64,000 bases of DNA from Triticum aestivum (Eukaryota > Streptophyta > Magnoliopsida > Poales > Poaceae): positions 124,997,116-125,061,115 of the forward strand of contig NC_057797.1 of NCBI RefSeq assembly GCF_018294505.1, in the 5' to 3' direction. The position numbers and the translations under genes are program-made. The notes under the pieces were generated by a model that worked only from the letters and a program-made list of their open reading frames with translations, did not search any database and was not told where the DNA came from. Shown piece by piece: positions 11,372 through 22,012 of this stretch. How positions within the stretch are numbered: the first letter of the stretch is position 1; each line of letters opens with the position of its first letter.

Positions 11372-12789
11372 GGATCGGCTCCCGCAGCCCACCGAGCCTG
11401 CTACATCAACGCTCCTTCGTCCTCAGCATCATCAGGTGACACCTTTCTAGTTCTACTTCCAGCTGGGAGCGCCCCCCCAGGGCTGCATTATTCCTATGCC
11501 GTGTGGGTCCATCCCTGCGGCGTGTATCCCTTTTTATTCCATGTTGTTAGCTTACCTTGTTGGGGGCTCCCCTCAGGCTGCATGATCCCCAAGTCGCTCG
11601 GGCCTGACCCAGTGATGTCCGCATTCCCAGCATCTATTTGAACGAATCCACTCCTTCGCGGCTAATGTGTTTTACCTAGTTGCCTGCTCAGCTGACGCCA
11701 ACTAACAGAGCTGCTCCCAAACGGCACGATGCTTGCGCATGGGTCCGTCCCTGCAACACCGACAAACCTGGATGGCTGAGCTCTAGCCGCGGTAGCCCCG
11801 CATAGCGTCACCTCGTCAAGCCTACAGTGCCTCACTACCCCTCGAAAGCAACCAACGGCTTACTGTCAATTGTCATGGCAACCCCTTGTTTTTTCTATGG
11901 TGGACCTGCAGGACCTCCTGAAGGAGCCGCGTCAGGCAAGGCCCTTGCGGTGTCTCCTTCACTCTCGCCCGCACGAACCGCTTGCACGTTAAAGGGGGGG
12001 GTGCCTGAGCATCACGACTCAGGGCTCCTACCGGCTCTCCAGCCCTCACCCTCTGGCCTTGACCACGGCATCGTGACCTGGCACACCAGCGACGGTTGAG
12101 ACCCGCTTGAGGGCCGGGACCCGAGGACGTAGAGCAGAAAGGGGAACAAAGGCGAGAGGGGAGAGGCACGCGAGGACCTCGCCGAGCAACCTCGCGCCTG
12201 CCGATGCACGGACCCGGCGACACACTAGAGAGCGGCCCCTGACCCTCGAGATAAGTCATCACCCGGAAGCGCCAGCTACCGTGGCACCATCCCCACACAT
12301 AATGCCATCCTGTGTTAGAGACGCCACTCTCCTTTCTCACCAAACGACGGGTGCTTGGGCGCCAAAGGGGACCTCCTAAGCATCGCGACTCAGGGGCTCT
12401 TACCAGACTCCGGGTCGCTCACCTCCTGGCCTTGACCACGGCATCGCGACCTGGCATACCAGCGACGGCTGAAGCCGCCTTGGGACTGGGACCTGTCGGC
12501 GCAGAGCACCAAGCCCTCGTGAGGTTCGAAAGGGAGGACTGAGCTAAGATGGAATGAGCAACTCGTACAATTCTATGACAGGGGTTATATTAACAAAACA
12601 GGATCACAGGCACCTTACAAGCCCCCACAGGACGCGTTTTTGATTCCTCACAGGGAACAGATCCTAAAGGGACACAAACTACGCACGTCCCAGCAAAAGA
12701 CGCCATCATCAACAGTAGGCCGTCAAGCACCGACGCCAACCCCATCCAGATCAGAGTCGCCGGCGGCCTGACGAGCCCGCCCTGCTCTA
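11372..12789 (+). repeat. NG copy 1 non-coding 3' region with internal duplication
   Basis: No coding potential is recognised. Two related segments of about 120 bp (about 11998-12110 and 12366-12480) share the order GACTCAGGG, CCTTGACCACGGCATCG and CCAGCGACGG, a tandem duplication spaced about 370 bp. Equivalent duplicated segments occur in copy 2 at about 17640-17790 and 18010-18180, so the duplication predates both insertions. Confidence 0.65.
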
Positions 12790-13140
12790 GGAGCGGTGCC
12801 GGCTCGGAGGCTCGTAGCTATCGTCGCTCATCTTCGGAGTCGCGAAGAGCTCGCCGGAGTCGCTGGAACCTCCGACGCCTCCACCACCTGAGGAGCCGCC
12901 AAGGGAGCGGTTCGCAGGCCCAGTCCTCATTGCGGCAGGGTCCTAGCCACCTTCCCCGGGGCAGCACTCTAGCCGGTGCCCGCTTGCATTGAAGACCTTG
13001 AAGAGCATCACCGAAGCACTGTCGTAATCCAAGTGGACCGCGAAGACGCCCCTTACCCTGCAAACCCGGGCGATCTCTCTCCAGCCACGAGTCATGTAGA
13101 CCTCGCCCGGGGCAACGACCGTGACCTCCGCCTCTAGGGT
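12787..13140 (-). pseudogene. Antisense B3-domain gene, C-terminal half (NG copy 1)
   Basis: Read on the minus strand from 13140, this encodes the second half of a B3 DNA-binding domain: VYMTRGWREIARVCRV, VHLDYDSASVMLFKVF and HRLECCPG. A Gly/Ser-rich tail follows and ends MSDDSYEPPSRHRS before a stop near 12789. One in-frame TAG lies just after the ECCPGEGG motif. The protein aligns throughout with the antisense B3 ORF of NG copy 2 (MTRGWGGIAQVCRAE, FFKVFDEEG, CCPEGG, EMSDDS). The N-terminal half was lost at the 13140/13141 breakpoint. Plant B3 proteins are sequence-specific transcription factors; whether this lineage ever bound DNA is inference. Confidence 0.72.
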
Positions 13141-13820
13141 TTAGAATTTTTCATTATAGAACTTGGCTTGTATATTCCAATGATGGGCTTCCTAAAAATG
13201 CCCTAGGTCTTCGTGAGCAAGCAAGTTGGATGCACACCCACTTAGTTTCTTTTGTTGAGCTTTCATACACTTATAGCTCTAGTGCATCTGTTGCATGGCA
13301 ATCCCTACTCACTCACATTAATATCTATTGATGGGCATCTCCATAGCCCGTTGATACGCCTAGTTGATGTGAGACTATCTTCTCCATTTTGTCTTCTCCA
13401 CAACCACCATTCTATTCCACCAATAGTGCTATATCCATGGCTCACGCTCATGTATTGTGTGCGGATTGAAAAAGTTTGAGAACATCAAAAGTATGAAACA
13501 ATTGCTTGGCTTGTCATCAGGATTGTGCATGATTTAAATATTTTGTGTGATGAAGATAGAGCATAGCTAGACTATATGATTTTGTAGGGATACTTTCTTT
13601 GGCCATGTTATTTTGAAGACATAATTGCTTGGTTAGTATGCTTGAAGTTTTATTATTTTTATGTCAATATTAAACTTTTGTCTTGAATCTTTCGGATCTG
13701 AATATTCATGCCACAATAAAGATTACATTGAAAATTATGTTAGGTAGCATTCCACATCAAAAATTCTATTTTTATCATTTACCTACTCGAGGACGAGCAT
13801 GAATTAAGCTTGGGGATGCT

Positions 13821-15356
13821 TGATACGTCTCCAACGTATCTATAATTTTTTATTGTTCCATGCTATTATATTATCTGTTTTGGATGTTTAATGTGCTTTA
13901 ATATGCACTTTTATATTATTTTTGGCACTAACCTATTAATCGAAGGCCCGGTGCAAATTGTTGTTTTTTGCCTATTTCAGTGTTTCGCAGAAAAGGAATA
14001 TCAAACGAAATCCAAACGGAATGAAACCTTCGCGGGGATCTTTTTTGGAACAAACGCAATCCACGAGACTTGGAGTGGAGGTCAAGGAAGCAACAAGGCG
14101 GCCATGAGGTAGGGTGATGCACCCAGGGGGCAGGCGCGTCCCCCACCCTCGTGGGCCCCTCGTAGCTCCACCGACCTACTTCTCTCACCTATATATAGTC
14201 TTATACCCTGAAAACAACCAGGGGAGCCACGAAACCACTTTTCCACCACTACAACCTTCTGTACCTGTGAGATCCCATCTGGGGACCATTTCTGACGATC
14301 TGCCGGAGGGGGATTCGATCACGGAGGGCTTCTACATCAACACCATAGCCTCTCCGATGATGTTTGAGTAGGTTACCACAGACCTTCGGGTCCATAGTTA
14401 TTAGCTAGATGGCTTCTTCTCTCTCTTTGGTTCTCAATACAAAGTTCTCCTCGATGTTCTTGGAGATCAATTTGATGTACATCTTTTTATGGTGTGTTTG
14501 CCGAGATCCGATGAATTGTGGGGTTATGATGAAGTTTATCTATGAACAATATTTGATTCTTCTCTGAATTCTTATATGCATGATTTGATATCTTTGCAAG
14601 TCTCTTCGAATTATCAGTTTGGTTTGGCCTACTAGATTGATCTTTCTTGCAATGGGAGAAGTGCTTAGCTTTGGGTTCAATCTTGCGGTGTCCTTTCCCA
14701 GTGACAGTAGGGGCAGCAAGGCATGTATTGTGTTATTGCCATCGAGGATAAAACATGGGGTTTATATCATATTTCTTGAGTTTATCCCTCTACATCATGT
14801 CATCTTGCCTAATGCCTTACTCTGTCTTATGAACTTAATACTCTAGAAGCATGCTGGATAGCGGTCGATGTGTGCAGTAATAGTAGTAGATGCAGAATCG
14901 TTTCGGTCTACTTGACACAGACGTGATGCCTATGTTCATGATCATGCCTAGATATTCTCATAACTATGTGCTTTTCTATCAATTGCTCGGTAGTAATTTG
15001 TTCACCCACCGTAATATATTCTATCTTGAGAGAAGCCACTAGTGAAACCTATGGCCCCCGGGTCTATTTTACATCATATTAGTTTCCTGTCAACAAGCCA
15101 TTTTTGTCGCCATTTATTTTACAATCTTTACTTTCCAATCTATACAACAAAAATACCAAAAAGATTTATCTTATTATCTTTATCATATCTCACTTTTGCA
15201 AGTGGCCGTGAAGGGATTGACAACCCCTTTATCGCGTTGGTTGCAAGGTTCTTATTTGTTTGTGCAGGTACTAGGCGATTTGTGTGTAGTCTCCTACTGG
15301 ATTGATAACTTGGTTCTCAAAAACTAAGGGAAATACTTACGCTACTTTGTTGCATC
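13821..15356 (+). repeat. Sabrina-like 3' LTR, first 1536 bp
   Basis: It starts TGATACGTCTCCAACGTATC and carries a TATA-like CTATATATAG near 14190. It is broken at 15356 by NG copy 2, flanked by GCATC on both sides (15352-15356 and 24804-24808), and its last 47 bp are at 24809-24855. Its first 100 bp resemble the LTRs at 39544, 42578 and 47876, which belong to other families. Confidence 0.78.
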
Positions 15357-16246
15357 TGTCGGATCACGGGTTCCGGCAAAACCCTTAAGGTTCGAACACT
15401 GGGGTGCGCGCGAAGATTTCCCCCTACCTATCCACGTCCTAACTCAACTAAGATCTTACGAACTAACTCGACGAACTCGCGACACAAAGGACACAAGATT
15501 TATACTGGTTCGGGCCACCGTTGTGGTGTAATACCCTACTCCAGTGTGGTGGTGGTGGATTGCCTCTCGGGCTGAGGATGAACAGTACAGGGGGAAGAAC
15601 AGCCCCTGAGGAGAGGTGTTCTTGTGCTTGGTGGATGTGATTGTGGGGATGAAATAGTTCTAGTCTCAGATGAGGTCGCCCCTAGTCTCCAACGAGGTCA
15701 TCTCTAGTCTCAGATGAGGTCCTCTCTAGCTACAGTGGTGGTTAGTTCTATTTATGGAGGCCCTGGTCCTCTCCCCAAATATTGAGCGGGAAGGGAGCCA
15801 ACAACGGCCAATTTGAAAGGGGACAACTTGTACAGCTTATCCTGACAAAAGTGGTCTTCGCCTGCAAAAGGCTCTGGTGATGACGCCGTCTTGGGCCCCA
15901 TGGTGACCTCTGTCTTGTCGTCCTTCTGGTCTTGGTCTTTTTGCACTGATATGGAAACCTTTGCTTGACGCCTCGGTACTCCACGCATGCGCCTGCTTCC
16001 TTAGCACCAAAGACGAAACAAGGACACTATGCACACTGGCGCCCGCCTGGCCTTGGTCGTCATGGCTCACATCACTATAACCTCGTGAGGTTTGCCGTGC
16101 CTTGATCTCTCCGCCCCTCGCGAGCCCGCCTGGCGAGGCCGCTCCTGAGGAGGTCTTGCGTTGTCCTCCCTGTGAGGCTTGGCCTCTCGCGAAGGTCTTG
16201 AATGCCTTGCTGATGAAGATGGGACGTACAGGCCTGCTAGCAAACA
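15357..16246 (-). repeat. 3' LTR of NG copy 2, missing its first ~60 bp
   Basis: It pairs with the LTR at 23855-24803 over about 890 bp. On the minus strand the purine tract GGCCGGGGGGCTA leads into CTGTTTGCTAGC, so the leading TGTCGGCG... segment of the LTR has been deleted here. The GCATC target duplication follows at 15352-15356. Confidence 0.83.
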
Positions 16247-16487
16247 GTAGCCCCCCGGCCCAAGGCGCGCTCGGGCTTGGCTTCGAGGCGAAGCCAAAGG
16301 TCAAGTGCGGAGCACCGCGGGCCCCAATAGCCTGCGGCCTTGGTCGACGCATGGCGGTTGATTGGACATGGGCGCCTCCGCTTCCCCATGCTGCCTCGGC
16401 AACTGCCCGACTTGACAAGTCCCTGCGACATGCAAGGAAAACCATCATTACCTGTGATTGTGGGGGTGCTGGTTGGCCTTCTCCTGG

Positions 16488-16493
16488 TATAAA
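16488..16493 (+). promoter_or_regulatory. TATA box upstream of the antisense B3 gene
   Basis: GGTATAAACGGG lies 90 bp upstream of the B3 start codon on the same strand, followed by a pyrimidine-rich leader and an ATG in good context (GACATGGCG). It faces against the direction of retrotransposon transcription, so the B3 gene appears to have had its own promoter. This is a positional inference; transcript data would be needed. Confidence 0.5.
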
Positions 16494-16582
16494 CGGGAGG
16501 GGGGCGGAGCCCCCATCGCCCATCTTTCCTTTGCCTCTCCTGCTTCTTCTCCTTCCTAGCTCCACTCCTTGCTTGTGCAGAC

Positions 16583-17334
16583 ATGGCGCCGATCCGGAGG
16601 TTCTCGGCCGCTGAGAAGGACAAGGCTCCCCTCATTGAGCCTGAGCTGCTCCCACCAAAGAAGAGGAGGTCCCATCGTCGCGAGATGGTAGTGAGGCCGG
16701 TGGTGTCGCGGCCTTGGTATGAAAGGCCACCGCCTGGGTACCCACTGCCCTTGTATACTTGCGCCGATGGTTCCGGAGGGAGAAGTGACGAGTGTCGCCG
16801 CCTGTTCCAGGGTCGTGGCCGCCGCGCCGCGGAGGTGCACGCCGTCGCCCCAGGGGTCCATGCGACGGACTCCTCGTGCGAGTTCGTGATACGGGCGGCG
16901 TTGCTCCCGAGCACCTGGATTCGCCTCCCGCAGTTCTTTGCCGCCGAGATGCCGCCGAGATGCCGCCGAGGGGCCTTCGCGAGCTTTGGCTGCAACACGC
17001 CAACTGCGACGCCCCAGCGACTGGAGCGGAGATTGGATCCGTTGCCTCCGGGAAGATCTTCATGACCCGAGGCTGGGGCGGGATTGCCCAAGTCTGCCGT
17101 GCGGAGGGCGCCCTCGCGATCCACTTCGAGTACGACGGTGCCTTCGTGCTGTTCTTCAAGGTCTTCGACGAGGAAGGCCGTCGCCTGGAGTGCTGCCCTG
17201 AAGGAGGTCGCCAGGACGACGCAGCGCCCGCTGCAGGCCTCGCCTGCAGCTGCTCCAGCGACAACGGCGACTCCTGGTGGTCCAGGGACTCTCCCGAGCT
17301 TGTGAAGTCTCTGGAGATGAGCGACGACAGCTAA
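16583..17334 (+). pseudogene. B3-domain protein gene carried antisense in NG copy 2
   Basis: The ATG at 16583 opens a frame with a basic nuclear-localisation-like patch (PPKKRRSHRR, residues 24-33). The B3 domain starts near residue 99: CEFVIRAALLPSTWIRLPQFFAAE. An 11-bp tandem duplication (16946-16956 and 16957-16967) then shifts the frame. In the second frame the domain continues with ELWLQHANC, KIFMTRGWGGIAQVC, IHFEYDGAFVLFFKVFDEEG and CCPEG, and ends at EMSDDS with a stop at 17332-17334. Allowing for the duplication the protein would be about 246 residues, with the B3 domain in the C-terminal half. F..LP..FA, TRGW and F.YDG..F.FKVF are typical B3 signatures. The gene lies inside the retrotransposon, opposite to gag, and is shared with copy 1, so it was captured before the copies separated. 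Domain assignment is by motif only. Confidence 0.75.
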
Positions 17335-19029
17335 GTGCCCCCAAGTTCTCATCGAGCCCGGAGCAAGGCCGCGGCGTCCAGCCGCCGTCGTCGTTGATCT
17401 GGATGGGGTTGGCGCCGGCCTCACGTGGCCCACTGTTGATGATGGCGTCAGCGACATCTGGTGCATGTAGATAGAACTCCTAGGAATTCCTTCCCTTTTG
17501 TTCCCTGCGAGGAATCAAGAAATGAACCCCGTGGGGGCGTGTAAAGCGTGTGTAATGCATTTTGTCAATATAGTCCTCATTATGAAGATTTGCATGCGCA
17601 TATCCTGCCGAGGCTCGGCCTCCCCTTTCCAATGTTGTGGCAGCTTGGTGCTCTATGCTGATAGGTCCCGGTCCCTAGGCAGGCTGCAGTCGTCGCTGGA
17701 ATGCCAGGTCGCGTGCCGTGGTCAACGCTAGGAGGTGAGCGGCCCGAGGTCCAGTAAGAGCTCCTGAGGCGCGATGCTCAAGAGGTCCCCTTTAGCACGC
17801 AAGCAGCTGTCTTAGGATGGGAAAGGAAGAAACCGTCGCTGTAGCAGGGCAGCGAAGGGAGTGAGCGAGGGTCTCGTGCCATAGCGACTGGTGGATCCAG
17901 AGTGAGAACTTATCTTGGATGTCCGGGGTCGGCTCCTTGAGTCATGTCGGACTCGTGCGTCGGCCACTGTAGTGTAGCTTGGTCAGGCCCGTGCCGGCCT
18001 CACCCTCCCCTCCATGTTCTTCTTGGTACTCTGCATCCTCAGGTCCCGGCCCTCGAGCGAGCTCAGCCACCGCTGGTATGCCAGGTCGCGTGCCATGGTC
18101 AAGGCCAAGGGGTGAGGGCTGGAGAGCCAGTAAGATCTCCTGAGGCGCGATGCTCAGAAGCCCCCCTTTTAACGCACAAGCAAAACGCATGAGAGAAGAG
18201 GGAGAGTCTGCGGTACCACCTGCTGTGGCCCTCAGGAAGTTCCTGCAAGTTAGCGCGAGGAAGGGCATCGGTCGCCGTGGTGATTGTTGATTCTCTTCTG
18301 GTGCGTGTGAGGGGACTCCCTACTGTGGAGAGCCCCTGGGGCATGTACAGCCCCGCCCTGACACGTGGCTTGCACGGCAGGGCAAGACGGGGTGTGTCTG
18401 GGCACTCGTGAGCCAGCATGGGACTCACGAGGCCCTACCTCAAGGCGAGTTGCGTCTGGTCTTGGTTCTTGTTTGCTGTCTTGGTCCTGCGAGGTGGTTA
18501 GACAACCTACGCCGAATGAATCTCCTAAGGTCATCGCGTGAGAAGGCCAAGCACCAACGGCCCCAGGAGGTGACGTGAACGGGGCCGGCCCGCCAGACAG
18601 AGCTCAGCTGCTGGATGTAGCGACGCTTCAGGGACGGGCCCGAGCACAGACGCCGTGATTAACTTACTCACGCGAAGGGTCCTGAAGAAATACGGTCGGC
18701 GCATGGCTCCCATGGTGGGTGGCAATCGAGCAGGTAATAATCACAGGTAGATTAAGCATGGAAGCAGCAGGCTTAAGTAAATGCAAGGGAGATACATGCC
18801 ACTGGGTCAAGCCCGAGCGGCTTGGGGATGATGCAGCCCGAGGGGCACCCCCAACAAGGTAAGCTAAAGACATAAAAAGGGATACATGCCACAGGGACGA
18901 ACCCACGCGGCCTGGGAATGATGCAGCCCTAGGGGCGCTCCCAGCTGAATGAACTTGGAAAATGTCACCTGGTTCTGTTGATGACGGAGAGTTGGGGTAG
19001 CTGAAGGTATGCGGCGAAGGGGCTACTCC
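17335..19029 (-). repeat. NG copy 2 non-coding 3' region with internal duplication
   Basis: This matches 11372-12789 of copy 1 in reverse. Two related segments near 17640-17790 and 18010-18180 share GCCAGGTCGCGTGCC and CTCCTGAGGCGCGATGCTCA, spaced about 375 bp. Short open frames exist but none is conserved between the copies. Nothing else is recognised. Confidence 0.62.
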
Positions 19030-20286
19030 TCATGAGCCACCGGGGCCCTGAGATTCGGGAGCCTTAGGGGGTCCAGGTGGTTCCTTGAGGACTGTCTTCA
19101 TCTCCGTCAGCGCAGCGTGGTGCCTGGCCTCCTGAGCCGCCAGGATGCTCTACAGGTTGTGCTGATAGGCGGTCGCCATGCTCGGCAGGCCAAAAGGCAT
19201 GCGAACATAGCTGTGAGGTGGGCCCTCGCATTGTCCCACGTGCGAAGGCCATAAAAGCTCTTGAGAGGTGGCCCGGTTGAGCCCTGGGATGTCGATGCAG
19301 ACACGCAGCCCGGCATCCTCCCCTGGATGGGGAGCTGCGCCTGGTGAGCGGCGGCCGCCGCGCATGGCCCTTGCGTCTTGCAGTTCTTGAGTGGTCTTGG
19401 TGATGAACTCCTGAATGGTGGGCACTCCTTGCCCTGTGTTCTCCTGAGGAAAATGTGCCGTGAAGCACGCCTCCAAGTGGTGCCCAAGCGCCTCCCTCAT
19501 GATGTTGGCAAGGTCTGAGGCCCTCCAGAAGAGAGCCCTCGAGCCCTGCCCAAGAGAGGCGCTGAGCGGGCTTTCCTATGCAATGGATGGAGGCGCTCCA
19601 GGCGCGGGCGCCGATCCTGACAAGGCGCCGCTTGCCTAAGGCCCTGCGTGGCGCAACTGCTTCTTCTTCTTCTTGGGGGTGGCCTCGGGAGGGCTCTCGC
19701 CCTGGCTGTCAGGGTCGTCGATTGCTGCAGCTTGGAAGGCACGCTGGAGGGAGCACACCGTGGATCCTTCCTCGCATGGGACTGTGATGATTCCGCCGCT
19801 TCCCGGCATCTTGAGGACATTGTAGCCGTGATGGGTCACCGCCATTAACTTGGCTAGGGCTGGATACCCGAGGATGGCGTTGTATGACAGGCGGATGTAG
19901 GCAACATCGAAGTCGATGAGTTTGGTGCGGTAGTTGTTGCATTCTCCGAAGGTAACGGGGAGGCGGACCTGACCGATCCGGGTAGTAGAGCCTTGGGTCA
20001 CTCCTGAGAAAGGCTTGGTAGGCTGAAGCTAGTCATATGGCACTTGGAGGTTGTCGAACGTGTCGACGGACAGGACATTGAGTCCTGCGCCGCTGTCAAT
20101 GAGGGTCTTGGTAACTTGCACGTTGCTGATGACTGGTGAACAAAGCATTGGGCGGACGCCTGCAGTAGCTGCGCACTTGAGCTGATCTGTTGAACTGAAC
20201 GTGATGGGGCACTTGGACCATCTGAGCGGGCGTGTGGCCTCGAGCTTGGGGAGGACTACATTCACTTCGCAAGAAAACTATTTGAA
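19030..20286 (-). pseudogene. NG copy 2 protease and RT remnant
   Basis: Reading from 20286 to the stop at 19030-19032: retropepsin-like protease with LIDSGAGLNVLS (DSG catalytic triad retained), a stop before LQPTKPF, then the conserved protease C-terminal half (IRLSYNAILGYPALAK, HHGYNVLKMPG), a Lys-rich linker, and RT splinters LRVCIDIPGLN and YVRMPFGLPSMATAYQ. The spacing between these RT motifs is about 30 residues, roughly half of a normal gypsy RT, and the catalytic YxDD block never follows. The frame ends in the same Pro-rich GPGGS tail as copy 1. The protease would mature gag; RT activity is impossible. Confidence 0.82.
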
Positions 20287-20291
20287 GATAC

Positions 20292-22012
20292 TGTTGGGGA
20301 ACGTAGTAATTTCAAAATTTTCCTACGCACACGCAAGATCATGGTGATGCATAGCAACGAGAGAGGAGAGTGTTGTCCACGTACCCTCATAGACCGAAAG
20401 CGGAAGCGTTAGCACAACGCGGTTGATGTAGTCGTACGTCTTCACGGCCCGACCGATCAAGCACCGAAACTACGACACCTCCAAGTTCTAGCACACGTTC
20501 AGCTCGATGACGATCCCCGGACTCCGATCCAGTAGAATGTCGGGGAAGAGTTCCGTCAGCACGACGGCGTGGTGATGATCTTGATGTTCTACTGTCGCAA
20601 GGCTTCGCCTAAGCACCACTACAATATTATCGAGGACTATGGTGGAGGGAGGCACCGCACACGGCTAAGAGATCAATGATCAATTGTTGTGTCTATGGGG
20701 TGCCCCCTGCCCCCGTATATAAAGGAGCAAGGGAGGGAGGCGGCCGGCCTAGGAGGAGGGCGCGCCAAGGGGGGAGTCCTACTCCCACCGGGAGTAGGAC
20801 TCCTCCTTCCCTTGTTGGAGTAGGAGAAAAGGAAAGAGGGGGACAGGAACAAGGAAAAGTGGGCTGCACCCCTTGTCCAATTCGGACCAGAGGGGGGGCG
20901 CGCGCCTCCTTCCTTTTGGCCTCTTTCTTCTATTCCCGTATGGCCCAATAAGGCCCATATACTCCCCGACGAATTCCCGTAACTCTCCGGTACTCCGAAA
21001 AATACCCGAATCACTCGGAACCTTTCCGATGTCCGAATATAGTCGTCCAATATATCGATCTTTATGTCTCGACCATTTCGAGACTCCTCGTCATGTCCTC
21101 GATCTCATCCGGGACTCCGAACTCCTTCGGTACATCAAAACTCATAAACTCATAATATAACTGTCATCCAAACCTTAAGCGTGCGACCGTACGGGTTCGA
21201 GAATAATGTAGACATGACCGAGACACATCTCCGGTCAATAACCAATAGCGGAACTTGGATGCTCATATTGGCTCCCACATATTCTACGAAGATCTTTATC
21301 GGTCAGACCGCATAACAACATACGTTGTTCCCTTTGTCATCGGTATGTTAATTGCCCGAGATTCGATCGTCGGTATCTCAATACCTAGTTCAATCTCGTT
21401 ACCGGAAAGTCTCTTTACTCGTTCCGTAATACATCATCCTACAACTAACTCATTAGTTGCAATGCTTGCAAGGCTTAAGTGATGTGCATTACCGAGAGGG
21501 CCCAGAGATACCTCTCCGACAATCGGAGTGACAAATCCTAATCTCGAAACACGCCAACCCAACAAGTACCTTCGGAGACACCTGTAGAGCACCTTTATAA
21601 TCACCCAGTTACGTTGTGACGTTTGGTAGCACACAAAGTGTTCCTCCGGTAAACGGGAGTTGCATAATCTCATAGTCATAGGAACATGTATAAGTCATGA
21701 AGAAAGCAATAGCAACAAACTAAACAATCAAGTGCTATGCTAACGGAATGGGTCAAGTCAATCACATCATTCTCCTAATGATGTGATCCCGTCAATCAAA
21801 TGACAACTCATGTCTATGGTTAGGAAACATAACCATCTTTGATCAACGAGCTAGTCAAGTAGAGGCATACTAGTGACACTTTGTTTGTCTATGTATTCAC
21901 ACATGTATTATGTTTCCGGTTAATACAATTCTAGCATGAATAATAAACATTTATCATGATATAAGGAAATAAATAATAACTTTATTATTGCCTCTAGGGC
22001 ATATTTCCTTCA
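20292..22012 (-). mobile_element. Solo LTR of an Angela-type copia element
   Basis: A complete 1721-bp LTR, TGTTGGGGAACG...TTTCCTTCA on the plus strand, is flanked by the perfect 5-bp duplication GATAC (20287-20291 and 22013-22017). No internal domain is present, and the gag-protease reading of NG copy 2 continues on both sides. This is a solo LTR left by recombination between the two LTRs of one inserted element. Confidence 0.93.

Larger units (their letters stand above)
7336..13140 (+). mobile_element. Non-autonomous gypsy element NG, copy 1 (3' truncated)
   Basis: Order on the plus strand: 5' LTR, leader, gag-protease, two remnants of RT, about 1.4 kb of non-coding DNA with internal duplications, then an antisense B3-domain segment cut off at 13140. 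The 3' LTR and 5' half of the B3 gene are missing. At 13141 the sequence switches to a plus-strand Sabrina-like element. The left flank CATAC (7331-7335) would be its TSD, but the partner is lost. The same architecture in inverted orientation makes up NG copy 2. Confidence 0.85.

Noticed and set aside
16237..17466. 409-residue minus-strand frame opposite the B3 gene
   Set aside because: Antisense of a GC-rich gene; low-complexity translation. B3 motifs are on the plus strand and are conserved in copy 1.
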